In this document: positions 45,925 to 55,648 of the stretch, piece after piece
How positions within the stretch are numbered: position 1 is the stretch's first letter
How the letters are laid out: each line of letters begins with the position of its first letter
Assembly (NCBI RefSeq): GCF_006376675.1
Contig: NZ_VEWK01000001.1
Coordinates: 248,001-312,000, forward strand
Length of the DNA stretch: 64,000 nucleotides
Origin: Brucella pecoris
Lineage (GTDB): Bacteria; Pseudomonadota; Alphaproteobacteria; Rhizobiales; Rhizobiaceae
Direction: 5' to 3'
The notes under the pieces: generated by a model
Seen by the model: the letters and a program-made list of their open reading frames with translations, nothing else
Told to the model about the DNA's origin: nothing
Databases searched by the model: none
Position numbers and translations under genes: made by a program

Positions 45925-46362
45925 CGGGTTGACCGTCGTTTTTCAAGGCGTCGCGGTCATGTCGACTGGGACGCCTTTGTCCCCCATCCCTTGACGGCTA
46001 ATTGCGCTGGTCTCATCAGCCGCCAAGGAACGGGCTCGGGGGTATGCCGTTAATCCAGATTTTCTGGATCGTGCGACACTCTAACGGGTGATCGCCGTTC
46101 ATACTTCGCCTGTTCGCTGACATTTATAAGCTGCGATTACTGGCAGGAGAGGCGGGGCTGTCATTTTGGCGGTAGCCTTTGTCGTTTTGTGCGTTAAATT
46201 CCCACTCAACTTTGCAAAAATTTCGGCAAATTGACCGTATAGTTGTCATTTTGAACAGTTTGCCCCTCTAAATTTAACAAATCCACGGCTTGATCGTTCA
46301 AAGCAACAATGGAAATCTCCCTGCACTTATAAAAAGCGTGACGTAGGGAGGGGATCGCTGAA
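45925..46362. other. Intergenic region with terminator-like hairpins
   Basis: About 440 bp with no convincing gene. GACGG/CCGTC with a 5-nt loop and trailing GTTTTTC starts at the 2OG-oxygenase stop (45923-45946) and is a plausible terminator. AAGGCGTC and GACGCCTT (45948-45978) form a second stem around a longer loop. The AT-rich part at 46180-46300 probably holds the amidohydrolase promoter; no exact boxes were assigned. Confidence 0.55.
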
Positions 46363-47994
46363 ATGCCTGTAATGCCCGAATTGTGTGCCGATACAATAGT
46401 TTATAACGGTACTATCTGGTGTGGATATGAAGAGGGCACAGTTGAAGCCCTGGCAATCTGGCAAGGCAAGGTTCTTGCGACGGGTACGAAGGACCAAGTT
46501 TGGTCTTTGAAGGGCGACAATACGCATTTGGTCGATCTGAAAGGGCGCTTTGCTACGCCCGGACTGAATGATGCTCATTTGCATCTAATTTCCGTCGGAC
46601 TGACACTCAAGTGGATCGACGCGACGCCTCAGGCAGCGCCGACATTGCAAAGCTTGCTCGATGCGATTCGGGATGCGGCTGCTTCGACACCTCCGGGAGC
46701 GTGGATTAGAGCTCGCGGTTACGACCAGACCAAGCTCGATGTAGGTCGCCATCCACATAAATCAGAGCTCGACGCCGTGGCACCAAACCACCCGGTCATG
46801 CTGGTGCGCGCCTGTGGCCACGTTTCGATTTTCAACTCCAAAGCCTTTGAGCTGGCTGGAATAGATGAAAAATCGCCAGTGCCGGATGGTGGTTTGATCG
46901 AACAGCGAAATGGGACGTTGACCGGAATGGTTGCCGAAAATGCACAGGGTGCAGTTCGCAAGGCAATTCCGAAGGCAACGACCGAAGAGATGATCGAAGC
47001 CATTGAGGCTGCAGGCAATCTGTTGCTCTCATATGGCATTACCAGCGTCATGGATGCAGCCGTCGGACAGGTTGCGGGCTTTGATGAAATTCGCGCCTAT
47101 AATGTTGCGAAGCTTCAAAAGCGATTGCCGGTGCGCACCTGGCTTGTCCTGTTGGGCGACCCTGGCCCGTCGATTGTCGAGAAATGTTATGAAGCCGGAT
47201 TGGTGTCTGGGGTCGGCGATGACATGCTGACGGTTGGTGCGGTCAAGATTTTCCTTGATGGTTCGGCAGGTGGGCGGACTGCATGGATGAGTAAGCCTTA
47301 TCTCGGCAACGATAATAATATCGGCGTACAGATATTGCCGGATGCGGAACTGGAAGCGCTGGTGCTTGATGCCCACAAAAAGGGTTATCAGCTTGCCTGC
47401 CACGCAATCGGTGATGCAGCGATTGGTCAGCTCATTACTGCCTACGAAAAGGCGCTTGCAGCGCATCCCGATCCTGACCGTCGTCACCGTATCGAACATT
47501 GCGGTTTCTCCACGCCGGAACAACATGAGCGGATGAAAAAAGCTGGCATCTATCCATGTCCGCAGCAGGTTTTCATCTACGACTTTGGCGATGCCTATAT
47601 TTCCGTTCTCGGCGAGGAGCGCGCACTTTCCAGTTATCCGCTGAAGACCTGGAAAGATCTCGGTTTCAAGCCTGCGACCGGTAGCGATTCACCTGTCTGT
47701 CACCCGAATCCCTACCCGAATATCTATTCGATGCTGACACGTGAAACGGGCAAGGGAACAGTGATGGATGCTCGTGAATGCGTGACAATCGAAGAGGCTC
47801 TTCAGGTCTATACGGAGTTTGGAGCGTTTTCTCAGAAGCTTGAGAATGTGAAGGGTAAGCTCATACCGGGGCAGGTCGCTGATCTGGCAGTCTTTTCACG
47901 CAATATGCTCACCGCAAAACCGGAAGAGATTCTCAACGATACGCATTGTGTTCTTACCATACGCGATGGGGAAGTCGTATTCGAACGATCCTGA
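46363..47994 (+). CDS. Amidohydrolase family 3 metal-dependent hydrolase (YtcJ-like)
   Basis: A 543-residue TIM-barrel enzyme. N-terminal DTIVYNGTIWCG and the metal-binding DAHLHL near residue 70 are the family 3 signature. ACHAIGDAAIG, RHRIEHC and TGSDSPVCHPNPYPN supply further metal ligands and the conserved Asp. AGGGAGGGG lies 11 bp before the ATG. It precedes an oligopeptide-type ABC operon, so it may deacylate or open an imported amide, imide or acylated amino acid. The exact substrate cannot be predicted; family members act on N-acyl amino acids, formamides and cyclic imides. Confidence 0.82.
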   Translation: MPVMPELCADTIVYNGTIWCGYEEGTVEALAIWQGKVLATGTKDQVWSLKGDNTHLVDLKGRFATPGLNDAHLHLISVGLTLKWIDATPQAAPTLQSLLDAIRDAAASTPPGAWIRARGYDQTKLDVGRHPHKSELDAVAPNHPVMLVRACGHVSIFNSKAFELAGIDEKSPVPDGGLIEQRNGTLTGMVAENAQGAVRKAIPKATTEEMIEAIEAAGNLLLSYGITSVMDAAVGQVAGFDEIRAYNVAKLQKRLPVRTWLVLLGDPGPSIVEKCYEAGLVSGVGDDMLTVGAVKIFLDGSAGGRTAWMSKPYLGNDNNIGVQILPDAELEALVLDAHKKGYQLACHAIGDAAIGQLITAYEKALAAHPDPDRRHRIEHCGFSTPEQHERMKKAGIYPCPQQVFIYDFGDAYISVLGEERALSSYPLKTWKDLGFKPATGSDSPVCHPNPYPNIYSMLTRETGKGTVMDARECVTIEEALQVYTEFGAFSQKLENVKGKLIPGQVADLAVFSRNMLTAKPEEILNDTHCVLTIRDGEVVFERS

Positions 47995-48141
47995 TACATA
48001 TGCTCCCGATGTTCGGGGGTAGATAAAAAGAATTGAAGCGCAAACGCTTCGGGGGAATTTCGGGCGGCGAGGTTTCGACAGAGCTGCCCGAACGAACGGT
48101 TCGGTTGAATCGCAATAATGAAATCTATGAAGGGGAACAAC

Positions 48142-49737
48142 ATGAGAAAATTCGCAATGCTGGCGGCACTGTCCGCAGTTCTGTTGGCTGGAACAGCTGC
48201 CCATGCTGCGGACGAGCCGCGTTCGGGAGGTGTCATCAATTTCGTCGCACCTTATGGTGACAGCTTCTCGACACTCGACATTCAGGCTTCGCCTGCCACG
48301 CAGGATGAGTTTTACGCGAAGGCCATCCACCGCACACTCTACGATTGGGATGCTGACCTCAACAAGCCAGTGCTGGGACTTGCAACTGATGTAACGGTGT
48401 CCGAAGACAGGCTCGTCTATACCTATAAGCTTCGTCAGGATGCTTTTTTCCACAATGGCAAGCCTTTGACAGCCGATGACATCATCTGGAGCTATACCCG
48501 GATAATGGATCCGAAAAAGGCTTTCCCTCCGGCACGTTATATTGCCGAAATCAAGGGTGCAGAGGAATATACTCAAGGCAAAGCCAAGGAAATTTCCGGT
48601 CTGAAGAAGATCGACGATCATACGCTTGAGATCACGCTCAAGCAGCCAATTGATCCGGGCTTCCAGTTCATGCGCAACAACACCTCCATTTACCCGGCTG
48701 GTGAGGGCGATAGCGAAGAGTTTCAGCGTCATCCTATCGGTCTTGGACCCTACAAGTTTGCCGAATATGTTCCCGGCTCCCGTTTGACGGTCGAAAAGTG
48801 GGACAAGTACTATGAAAAAGGCAAGCCATACGCGGACAAGATCAATATCATGATCATGGGCGATGCTGCTGCTCGCGACGTCGCATTCCGCAACAAGGAA
48901 ATCGACGTGGCAGTGCTTGGACCGGCGCAGTACACTGCCTATCTTGCCGATCCTGAACTTGCGAAGAACATGGTCGAGGTAGCCGAGGTCTATACGCGTG
49001 CCGTCGGCTTTAATCCGGATTTCAAGCCGTTCCAGGACAAGCGTGTCCGTCAAGCAATCAACTACGCTATCGATAGCGATCTCATCATCAAGAGGCTCGT
49101 CAAAGACAAGGCCTATCGCGCGGTTGGTTGGCTGCCAAACTCATCGCCAGCCTTCGATAAGGATGCGAAGCCTTATCCATACGATCCTGAAAAAGCAAAA
49201 GCCTTGCTTGCAGAAGCTGGTTATCCCGATGGCTTCGAATTCGAGCTTACGGCAACGCAGAACGAGAGCTGGGGCTTGACCATCGTTCAAGCGATCATTC
49301 CGATGCTCGCGAAAGTCGGTATCAAGGTAAAGGCAAAGCCTGTGGAAGCATCTGTTCTTGCCGATGTGGTTCCGGCTGGCAACTTCCATGCCTATATGTG
49401 GTCGCTTGAAAGCGGTCCAGATGCATTAACTGCGATGCAGTGCTTCTACTCCACGACCCCTCAATCCGCGTGCAACTATCAAAAGTTCTCTAACGCTGAA
49501 TTCGACAAGATTGTTGATGCAGCAAAACTGGCTAAAACCGAAGAAGAGAAGAACGAGCTTTTGAAGAAAGCCAACAACCTGTTGCAGGAAGAAGCGCCGG
49601 TCTGGTTCTTTAACTACAACAAGGCTGTCATGGCGCATCAGCCGTGGCTGCATGGCCTGCAGCCAAACTCGGCAGAGCTCGCGGTCCAGTCCTATGAAAA
49701 GCTTTGGGTCGACGACACGGTTCCGTCCGGGCGTTAA
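48142..49737 (+). CDS. Peptide-type ABC transporter substrate-binding protein (family 5)
   Basis: A 531-residue periplasmic protein with a clear signal peptide (cleavage after AHA, about residue 22). GGVINFVAPYGDSFSTLDIQ, TYKLRQDAFFHNGKPLTADDI and VRQAINYAIDSDLIIKRLV place it with the OppA/DppA superfamily. ATG at 48142 follows AAGGGGAACAAC; an in-frame ATG at 48118 lies upstream. It precedes two permease and two ATPase genes read in the same direction. The hairpin downstream probably raises its expression relative to those genes. Confidence 0.9.
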   Translation: MRKFAMLAALSAVLLAGTAAHAADEPRSGGVINFVAPYGDSFSTLDIQASPATQDEFYAKAIHRTLYDWDADLNKPVLGLATDVTVSEDRLVYTYKLRQDAFFHNGKPLTADDIIWSYTRIMDPKKAFPPARYIAEIKGAEEYTQGKAKEISGLKKIDDHTLEITLKQPIDPGFQFMRNNTSIYPAGEGDSEEFQRHPIGLGPYKFAEYVPGSRLTVEKWDKYYEKGKPYADKINIMIMGDAAARDVAFRNKEIDVAVLGPAQYTAYLADPELAKNMVEVAEVYTRAVGFNPDFKPFQDKRVRQAINYAIDSDLIIKRLVKDKAYRAVGWLPNSSPAFDKDAKPYPYDPEKAKALLAEAGYPDGFEFELTATQNESWGLTIVQAIIPMLAKVGIKVKAKPVEASVLADVVPAGNFHAYMWSLESGPDALTAMQCFYSTTPQSACNYQKFSNAEFDKIVDAAKLAKTEEEKNELLKKANNLLQEEAPVWFFNYNKAVMAHQPWLHGLQPNSAELAVQSYEKLWVDDTVPSGR

Positions 49738-49750
49738 TTCCGGCTGATAA

Positions 49751-49787
49751 GGATCGGCCCGCTCGATTTCGGGCGGGCCACTGATCC
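49751..49787 (+). terminator. Hairpin after the second peptide-binding protein gene
   Basis: GGCCCGC and GCGGGCC pair around a 10-nt loop, with flanking GGATC and GATCC extending the stem across a 3-nt bulge. It lies 13 bp after the stop, has no U-tract, and is more likely an mRNA-stabilising element than a full terminator. Confidence 0.6.
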
Positions 49788-49831
49788 CCTTTGCTCCAGC
49801 GTAATCTACGCTGATCCGAAAGGAGGACCAA

Positions 49832-50767
49832 GTGCTCTATTTTATTCTCCGGCGCGTCCTGCAGATGATACCGACAGTTGTTGCGGTGTCCCTGCTGATC
49901 TTCATCATTTTCAGTGTTGTTCCCGGCAGCATCGCTTCGGGACTTATTGCCAATGGCAAGGGCATGAACGATCCGAAGATGGTCGAAAAAATTACACAGG
50001 AATTTGGGCTCGATAAGCCTGTTCACGTGCGTTTCGGCAACTATCTGGTTCAGTTGGCTCAGTTTGATCTCGGGACATCCTATCGATCAAGGCAGCCGGT
50101 TGTTTCGCTTATTCAGGAGCGTATGTGGCCGACGCTGAAACTTGCTTTCGCGGCCATGGGCTTTGCGATCCTGATCGGTGTGCCGCTTGGATTTATAGCG
50201 GCGCTGAAGCCGGGAAGCATTCTCGACAGTGTGACTATGATAGGCGCGGTCTCTGGCCTTTCACTGCCGCAATTCTGGCTAGGCCTGCTCGCAATGTATC
50301 TCTTTGCACTCACACTCGGTTGGTTACCGAGTTTCGGTTACGGTGATGGCGGTATAAGGAACATCATTCTGCCGGCGCTGACCTTGGGGGTAGCGCCACT
50401 GGCATTGCTTGCAAGAACAACGCGCGCAGCCGTGCTTGAAGTGATGGGCGCCGATTTCATCCGCACCGCCCGCTCAAAAGGAATGAACAGTTTCAGGCTC
50501 GTGAAATGGCATGTCATGCGCAATGCACTGGTGCTGATCGTTACGACAATTGGCCTGCAGTTCGGATCGATGATGGGTCAGGCTGTGGTGGTTGAGAAAC
50601 TGTTTTCCTGGCCGGGCCTTGGTTCATTGTTGATTGATAGCGTTTCGCTGCGCGATATCCCTGTCGTGCAGGGGGCAATTCTCGTGATCGTATTGTGGTT
50701 TCTGGTCATCAATACAATCGTTGACATTCTCTATGCGGTCATCGATCCGCGCATAAGCCACGAGTAA
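49832..50767 (+). CDS. Peptide-type ABC transporter permease (DppB type)
   Basis: A 311-residue membrane protein with about six helices. FILRRVLQMIPTVVAVSLLI at the N-terminus and the EAA loop FIRTARSKGMNSFRLVKWHVMRN near residue 210 (core FIRTARSKGMNSFRLVK) mark a DppB permease. It begins with GTG after a near-perfect Shine-Dalgarno (AAAGGAGG) at good spacing. It is 4 bp from the next permease gene, which encodes its heterodimer partner. Confidence 0.92.
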   Translation: MLYFILRRVLQMIPTVVAVSLLIFIIFSVVPGSIASGLIANGKGMNDPKMVEKITQEFGLDKPVHVRFGNYLVQLAQFDLGTSYRSRQPVVSLIQERMWPTLKLAFAAMGFAILIGVPLGFIAALKPGSILDSVTMIGAVSGLSLPQFWLGLLAMYLFALTLGWLPSFGYGDGGIRNIILPALTLGVAPLALLARTTRAAVLEVMGADFIRTARSKGMNSFRLVKWHVMRNALVLIVTTIGLQFGSMMGQAVVVEKLFSWPGLGSLLIDSVSLRDIPVVQGAILVIVLWFLVINTIVDILYAVIDPRISHE

Positions 50768-50771
50768 GCTC

Positions 50772-51593
50772 ATGAAGCTGCGTTTCAATCTTGTATTCGG
50801 CGGGTTCGTGTGCATCGTCATCGTGGCAGCAGCCGTCTTTGCGCCACTGCTGGCGCACTATAATCCGGTTCTCGATGCCGATTTGATGAATGCCGAACTG
50901 CCGCCCGATGCACAATTCTGGTTTGGCACTGATGCACAAGGTCGCGATGTCTATTCGCGCATCCTCTATGGCGCCCAGGTGTCTTTGACCGTGGGCGTGG
51001 TCTCACAGTGCATCAACACCGTCATAGGTCTCTGTTTTGGCATTTCTGCGGGTTATTTCGGCGGCTGGTGGGACGATTTCGTCAATGGTCTCACAAATCT
51101 TATGCTGGCAATCCCGTCGCTGATCTTCGCTTTGGCAATCATGGCGGTTCTAGGCCCTGGTTTGCCGAGCCTTTTGCTCGCACTTGGTCTCACGAACTGG
51201 TCCTGGACTTGCCGTATTGCGCGCAGTTCCACCCTTTCGCTCAAGAAGCAGGGTTATATTCAGGCCGCCAAGATGCTTGGTTATAGTGATGTTCGTATCA
51301 TGATTACGCAGATCGTGCCGAACATGATTGGACCTATCCTTGTGATCGGCACACTCGGAATGGGTGACGCGATCCTCGCAGAAGCAGCACTTTCCTATCT
51401 TGGTCTTGGTATCAGTCCTCCAGATCCAAGTTGGGGCAACATGCTCACTGATGCGCGTGAGTTGATCGTGAATGCACCCTGGGCAGCCGTGTTCCCCGGT
51501 CTTGCCATCTTCTTCACAGTGCTTGGACTCAATCTGTTTGGTGACGGTCTTCGTGACTGGCTCGACCCGCATATGAGGACGCGCAAGGTATGA
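50772..51593 (+). CDS. Peptide-type ABC transporter permease (DppC type)
   Basis: A 273-residue membrane protein with six helices, containing FGTDAQGRDVYSRILYGAQVS near residue 55, the EAA loop YIQAAKMLGYSDVRIMITQIV and a C-terminal GLNLFGDGLRDWLDP motif, all DppC features. Its last four bases overlap the start of the next gene, so ATPase translation is coupled to it. Confidence 0.92.
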   Translation: MKLRFNLVFGGFVCIVIVAAAVFAPLLAHYNPVLDADLMNAELPPDAQFWFGTDAQGRDVYSRILYGAQVSLTVGVVSQCINTVIGLCFGISAGYFGGWWDDFVNGLTNLMLAIPSLIFALAIMAVLGPGLPSLLLALGLTNWSWTCRIARSSTLSLKKQGYIQAAKMLGYSDVRIMITQIVPNMIGPILVIGTLGMGDAILAEAALSYLGLGISPPDPSWGNMLTDARELIVNAPWAAVFPGLAIFFTVLGLNLFGDGLRDWLDPHMRTRKV

Positions 51594-52570
51594 GCGAGCA
51601 AACACTTCTCGAGGTCGAAAACCTGCGGATCGATATCGTATCCGGTTCGGCCAAGCATAATGTCGTTGAAGACGTATCCTTCACAATTGGCGCTGGTGAA
51701 ACATTCGGACTGGTGGGAGAGTCCGGCTGCGGAAAAAGCATCACCGCTTTGTCGATGATTGGGCTGCTGCGCAAACCGTTGACCATAACGGGAGGAGCGA
51801 TACGCTTCAAAGGGCAGGATTTGCGTTCCATGTCGTCACGCGAAATGCGAAGGCTGCGTGGCAATCGCATCGCGATGATCTTTCAGGAGCCGATGACCGC
51901 ACTCAATCCGCTTTCACCTGTAGGGCGGCAGATTGCGGAAATGTTTGTGCTGCATCAGGGTGCAACCTGGCATGAGGCAGAACGCAAGGCGGTCGAAGCA
52001 TTAGCCAGTGTTCAGGTGCCCGCGCCAGAGCAACGCGTGAAGAATTATCCGCACCAGATGTCTGGCGGTATGCGTCAGAGGGTGATGATCGCTATCGCGC
52101 TTGCGTGTGATCCCGATCTGCTGATCGCTGACGAGCCCACAACAGCACTTGATGTGACGGTTCAGGCGGAAATTCTGCGTCTGATGCAGGAACTTTGCAC
52201 AGCGCGGGGAACCTCTGTACTCATGATCAGTCACGATCTTGGTGTGATTGCCAAAATGTGCCGCCGCGTCGGTGTCATGTATGCCGGGCATCTGGTCGAA
52301 GAGCGGATAACATCGGGCCTGTTCCATCATCCGGCGCACCCTTATGCGCATGGCCTTCTTGCTTCGCTCCCGCAGCTTGGCTCACGTCAGAAAGAAGGCC
52401 AGTTACGGCTTCAGGAAATCGAAGGCGTCGTACCTTCTATCTCGGCCTTTCCTAAAGGCTGCAGATTTGAGCCGCGCTGCACGCGCGCGACCGATATTTG
52501 CCGCGCGCAAAAGCCGGGCTGGACGCCACTTGAGGATGCTGGTGTGGTGAGGTGTTTCCATCATGAATGA
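51590..52570 (+). CDS. Peptide-type ABC transporter ATP-binding protein (DppD type)
   Basis: A 326-residue ATPase with Walker A GESGCGKS near residue 45, signature [19 protein letters not shown], Walker [17 protein letters not shown] and H-loop ISHDLGVIA. The C-terminal oligopeptide/dipeptide region with KGCRFEPRCTRATDICRAQ carries a Cys-rich motif which in related DppD proteins holds an Fe-S cluster; four Cys are visible. It overlaps DppC by 4 bp and DppF by 8 bp. Confidence 0.92.
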   Translation: MSEQTLLEVENLRIDIVSGSAKHNVVEDVSFTIGAGETFGLVGESGCGKSITALSMIGLLRKPLTITGGAIRFKGQDLRSMSSREMRRLRGNRIAMIFQEPMTALNPLSPVGRQIAEMFVLHQGATWHEAERKAVEALASVQVPAPEQRVKNYPHQMSGGMRQRVMIAIALACDPDLLIADEPTTALDVTVQAEILRLMQELCTARGTSVLMISHDLGVIAKMCRRVGVMYAGHLVEERITSGLFHHPAHPYAHGLLASLPQLGSRQKEGQLRLQEIEGVVPSISAFPKGCRFEPRCTRATDICRAQKPGWTPLEDAGVVRCFHHE

Positions 52571-53549
52571 TATGCATTCAACCAAACTAGCAGAGCCGCT
52601 GGTCAGCATTGATGATGTCTGCGTTTACTTCCCGGTGAGTGGTGGCATCTTCAGTCGCTCCAATCAATTGCTGCGCGCCGTCAACAATCTCAGCCTAACC
52701 CTCAACAAGGGCGAGTGCTTGTCCATCGTAGGTGAGTCTGGCTGTGGCAAATCTACGCTCGCACTCTCCATCGTCGGTTTGCAGAAACCGACTAGCGGGC
52801 AGATCTATTTTGAGGGGCGTCCGATCACTGGCAAGAATGAGCCTTCGCGGCTGGAACGGGCGAAGATGGCGCAGATGGTCTTTCAAGATCCGTTTGCTTC
52901 ACTCAATCCGCGCCAGTCAGTCTATACTTCACTCGCCGCACCTTTGCGACTTCATGGTGTGACATCGCGCAGCGAAGTTGATGGACGCGTAGAGGAAATT
53001 CTGCGTCTCGTCGGATTGAAGCCCGAACAGGCAAAACGTTTCCCACACGAGTTTTCCGGCGGTCAACGCCAGCGTATTGGGATTGCGCGCGCCTTGCTGC
53101 TTAATCCCAAAGTCATTGTGCTGGATGAGCCTGTCTCCGCACTCGATGTTTCGATCCGGGCGCAGATCATCAATCTGCTGCTGGAGCTGAAAGAGCGACT
53201 TGGTCTTTCCTACATCATGATCAGCCATGATCTGAGCGTCGTAGAGCACATGAGCGATCGGGTGGCCGTTATGTATTTCGGCCAGATTGTTGAGAGTGGC
53301 CCGTGGGATCGGATATTCTCGAACCCGACGCATCCCTATACGCGGCGGCTGATCTCCGCTATTCCCGATCCGATGACGGAATTGACAGGCGGCCGACTAA
53401 TTGACGACACCAACCCGCCTCGTGCACCAGACGGTTATGCGTTTTACCCCGAAAGCTTCGGTACGCACGACGTTCATGAAGTGCCGCCACCAACGCAGTT
53501 CATCGATATTGGCGGCGATCAGCGCATTCGAGTTATCGGGAAAAATTAA
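52563..53549 (+). CDS. Peptide-type ABC transporter ATP-binding protein (DppF type)
   Basis: A 328-residue ATPase, the partner of the DppD-like protein. Walker A is GESGCGKST near residue 59, signature [19 protein letters not shown], Walker B VIVLDEPVSALDVSIR and H-loop ISHDLSVVEHMS. The C-terminus is longer than usual (FIDIGGDQRIRVIGKN) and has no Cys motif. It ends the five-gene transporter and is followed by a terminator that may also serve the convergent aldehyde dehydrogenase gene. Confidence 0.92.
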   Translation: MNDMHSTKLAEPLVSIDDVCVYFPVSGGIFSRSNQLLRAVNNLSLTLNKGECLSIVGESGCGKSTLALSIVGLQKPTSGQIYFEGRPITGKNEPSRLERAKMAQMVFQDPFASLNPRQSVYTSLAAPLRLHGVTSRSEVDGRVEEILRLVGLKPEQAKRFPHEFSGGQRQRIGIARALLLNPKVIVLDEPVSALDVSIRAQIINLLLELKERLGLSYIMISHDLSVVEHMSDRVAVMYFGQIVESGPWDRIFSNPTHPYTRRLISAIPDPMTELTGGRLIDDTNPPRAPDGYAFYPESFGTHDVHEVPPPTQFIDIGGDQRIRVIGKN

Positions 53550-53565
53550 CTTCGAGTAAAAGACC

Positions 53566-53593
53566 AAAAAGCGCCGCTAAACGGCGCTTTTTT
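53566..53593. terminator. Bidirectional terminator after the second peptide ABC operon
   Basis: AAAAAGCGCCG and CGGCGCTTTTT form an 11-bp stem with a 5-nt loop, with T-runs on both strands. It lies between the DppF-type gene and the convergent aldehyde dehydrogenase gene and can end both transcripts. Confidence 0.9.
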
Positions 53594-53609
53594 ATTGTCA
53601 TCTTATTGG

Positions 53610-55055
53610 TCAGCCGCTGATGAGCTTTACTTCCATGAAATCTTCCAGACCCCATTTCCCGCCTTCGCGACCATTACCCGATTGCTTGTATCCTCCGAAC
53701 GGGCTGCCCGGCGCACGCGAGGTGCCATTGATCTGCACCATACCTGCACGCAGTTTGCGGGCCACGCGCTTTGCCCTTTCCGGGCTCCCGGTCTGGATAT
53801 AAGCTGCAAGCCCGTAAGGTGTATCGTTGGCGATAGCGATTGCTTCTTCTTCTGTATCGAAGGGGATCATGGCGAGTACTGGACCGAAGATTTCCTCGCG
53901 GGCAATCGTCATATCATTGTTCACGTCAGCAAAGACGGTCGGCTTGACGAAGTCACCTTCGGAGAAGCCATCTGGGCGACCGGTGCCGCCGGCCACAAGT
54001 CGCGCGCCTTCATCAATGCCTTTCTGGATCAGCGTTTGAACCTTCTCGAACTGGATCGATGAGGACAGCGGGCCGATATGGTCGCCTTCTTGTGCAGGAT
54101 CGCCGACCTTTGTGTCTTCAGTCACCTTCCTGGCGAGTTCAACCGCCTTGTCATAAACTGATCGTTCGACAAGCATGCGTGTCGGCGCATTACAGGACTG
54201 TCCGGTATTCTCGAAACAGTGAGCGAGGCTGCGCGCAATGGTTTTTTCAAGATCGGCATCGGCAAAAACGATGTTTGGTGATTTACCACCAAGTTCCAGC
54301 GAGACCCGCTTTACTGTTGTTGCCGCTGCGCGGGAAACCGCTGTTCCGGCGCGCGTTGAACCGGTGAAAGACATCATGTCGATATCCGGGTGTTGTGACA
54401 AAGCTTCGCCAACGATAGCGCCTTCGCCATTGACGAGATTGAAAACACCCTTTGGAACGCCAGCCTGATCCACAAATTCTGCAAAGAGCATGGCCGACAA
54501 TGGTGCAATTTCCGAAGGCTTCAACACGACTGTGCAACCAACAGCTAGCGCAGGAATAACTTTCAGCGCGATCTGGTTCATTGGCCAGTTCCACGGCGTA
54601 ATGAGGCCGCAAACACCAATTGGTTCGCGCACAACCGTCTGGTTCGGATACTTCGAGGAAAAGACCTCTTCGAATTCAAAGTTCTCAAACGCGGCGATGA
54701 AGGCTTTTGTATGCGATAGGCCTGCTGCAGCTTGGGATTCCCGAGCGAGTTTAATTGGAGCGCCCATTTCGAGTGAAATCGTCTTGGCCATTTCGTCCAG
54801 ACGAGATTCGTAAATTTCGACGATACGTCGGATATAGCCGATGCGTTCTGCGGCTGGCGTTTCGCTCCAGGATGGAAAAGCATTGCGTGCGGCAGCGACC
54901 GCCAGATCTATATCTTTCGCAGAACCTGCCGAGATGACGGCATAAGGCTTTTCATCGGCAGGATTGATGACCTCGATGGACTTGGCTTCCATTGGGGCAC
55001 GCCACGCCCCATCGATATAGAAGTCGGTTTTCTGGGTGAGGTTTTTCTGAAGCAT
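53610..55055 (-). CDS. NAD(P)-dependent aldehyde dehydrogenase
   Basis: A 481-residue ALDH-superfamily enzyme, cytoplasmic. It has GLITPWNWPMNQIALKVIPA with the catalytic Asn, FTGSTRAG for cofactor binding, SLELGGKSPNIV with the general-base Glu, and FENTGQSCNAPTR with the catalytic Cys. The C-terminal GGYKQSGNGREGG motif is also typical. ATG at 55055 follows GGAGGACGGCACG; an in-frame start at 55079 is upstream of that site. Substrate is undetermined; the family includes betaine-aldehyde and gamma-aminobutyraldehyde dehydrogenases. It stands alone, read leftwards. Confidence 0.9.
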   Translation of the reverse strand: MLQKNLTQKTDFYIDGAWRAPMEAKSIEVINPADEKPYAVISAGSAKDIDLAVAAARNAFPSWSETPAAERIGYIRRIVEIYESRLDEMAKTISLEMGAPIKLARESQAAAGLSHTKAFIAAFENFEFEEVFSSKYPNQTVVREPIGVCGLITPWNWPMNQIALKVIPALAVGCTVVLKPSEIAPLSAMLFAEFVDQAGVPKGVFNLVNGEGAIVGEALSQHPDIDMMSFTGSTRAGTAVSRAAATTVKRVSLELGGKSPNIVFADADLEKTIARSLAHCFENTGQSCNAPTRMLVERSVYDKAVELARKVTEDTKVGDPAQEGDHIGPLSSSIQFEKVQTLIQKGIDEGARLVAGGTGRPDGFSEGDFVKPTVFADVNNDMTIAREEIFGPVLAMIPFDTEEEAIAIANDTPYGLAAYIQTGSPERAKRVARKLRAGMVQINGTSRAPGSPFGGYKQSGNGREGGKWGLEDFMEVKLISG

Positions 55056-55178
55056 CGTGCCGTCCTCCGTCGTGCTCACTGTTCAGGGTCAGCATAAGCC
55101 AGCCCAATTTGTTTCCAACACTAATGTCCGGATACAGCAGCGTCAAAACAGAAGGGTGCATGGAAACATCAATTTTTC

Positions 55179-55583
55179 TTATTCATTATCGTAGGCTTCG
55201 ACGTCGAAGCCGAGAGCAACCAAACCTTCTTCGAGATAATCGCCGAGAAGCGGCGTGCCAATGAGATATTTGGCTTCGCGGCCATTATCGCGATCAGCAG
55301 CAGTTGAGAGGGCTTCGTCCCATTCTTCGGCGCTGAAATCGCCGCGCCCCACCCACATGAGTGCCAGCAATTCCTGCCGTTCATCAATGTTCAGAGATCG
55401 TATGGCGGCAAAAAGCTCCTTGCGGGTAGGATTTGCCAGTGAAGCGTCGAGAATGTCAACTTCACTGTCGTCGCTGGCATTAGACCCGGATTCTTCATCA
55501 ACTGCGGGAACCTGAACGTCATATTCCCGAGCTTTGGCGATTATAAATTCCAAGTTGTCGATATTGTTTACCAGCTCAACCAC
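55179..55583 (-). CDS. DUF3775 domain protein of unknown function
   Basis: A 134-residue, acidic, soluble protein. FAAIRSLNIDERQELLALMWVGRGDFSAEEWDEAL is the DUF3775 core (e.g. WVGRGDFSAEEWDEA), and YLIGTPLLGDYLEEGLVALG follows near the C-terminus. GTG at 55583 lies 5 bp after GGAGG and is preferred; an in-frame GTG at 55598 lies before that site. The family is widespread in alphaproteobacteria with no known function. It lies 66 bp downstream of kdpE and could share that transcript. Confidence 0.8.
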   Translation of the reverse strand: MVELVNNIDNLEFIIAKAREYDVQVPAVDEESGSNASDDSEVDILDASLANPTRKELFAAIRSLNIDERQELLALMWVGRGDFSAEEWDEALSTAADRDNGREAKYLIGTPLLGDYLEEGLVALGFDVEAYDNE

Positions 55584-55648
55584 GCTTGCCTCCGTCACTT
55601 TGGCTGTTTGGCAAACAACGCTTCTGGAAAGCCTTGGTTCCCGCTGTC

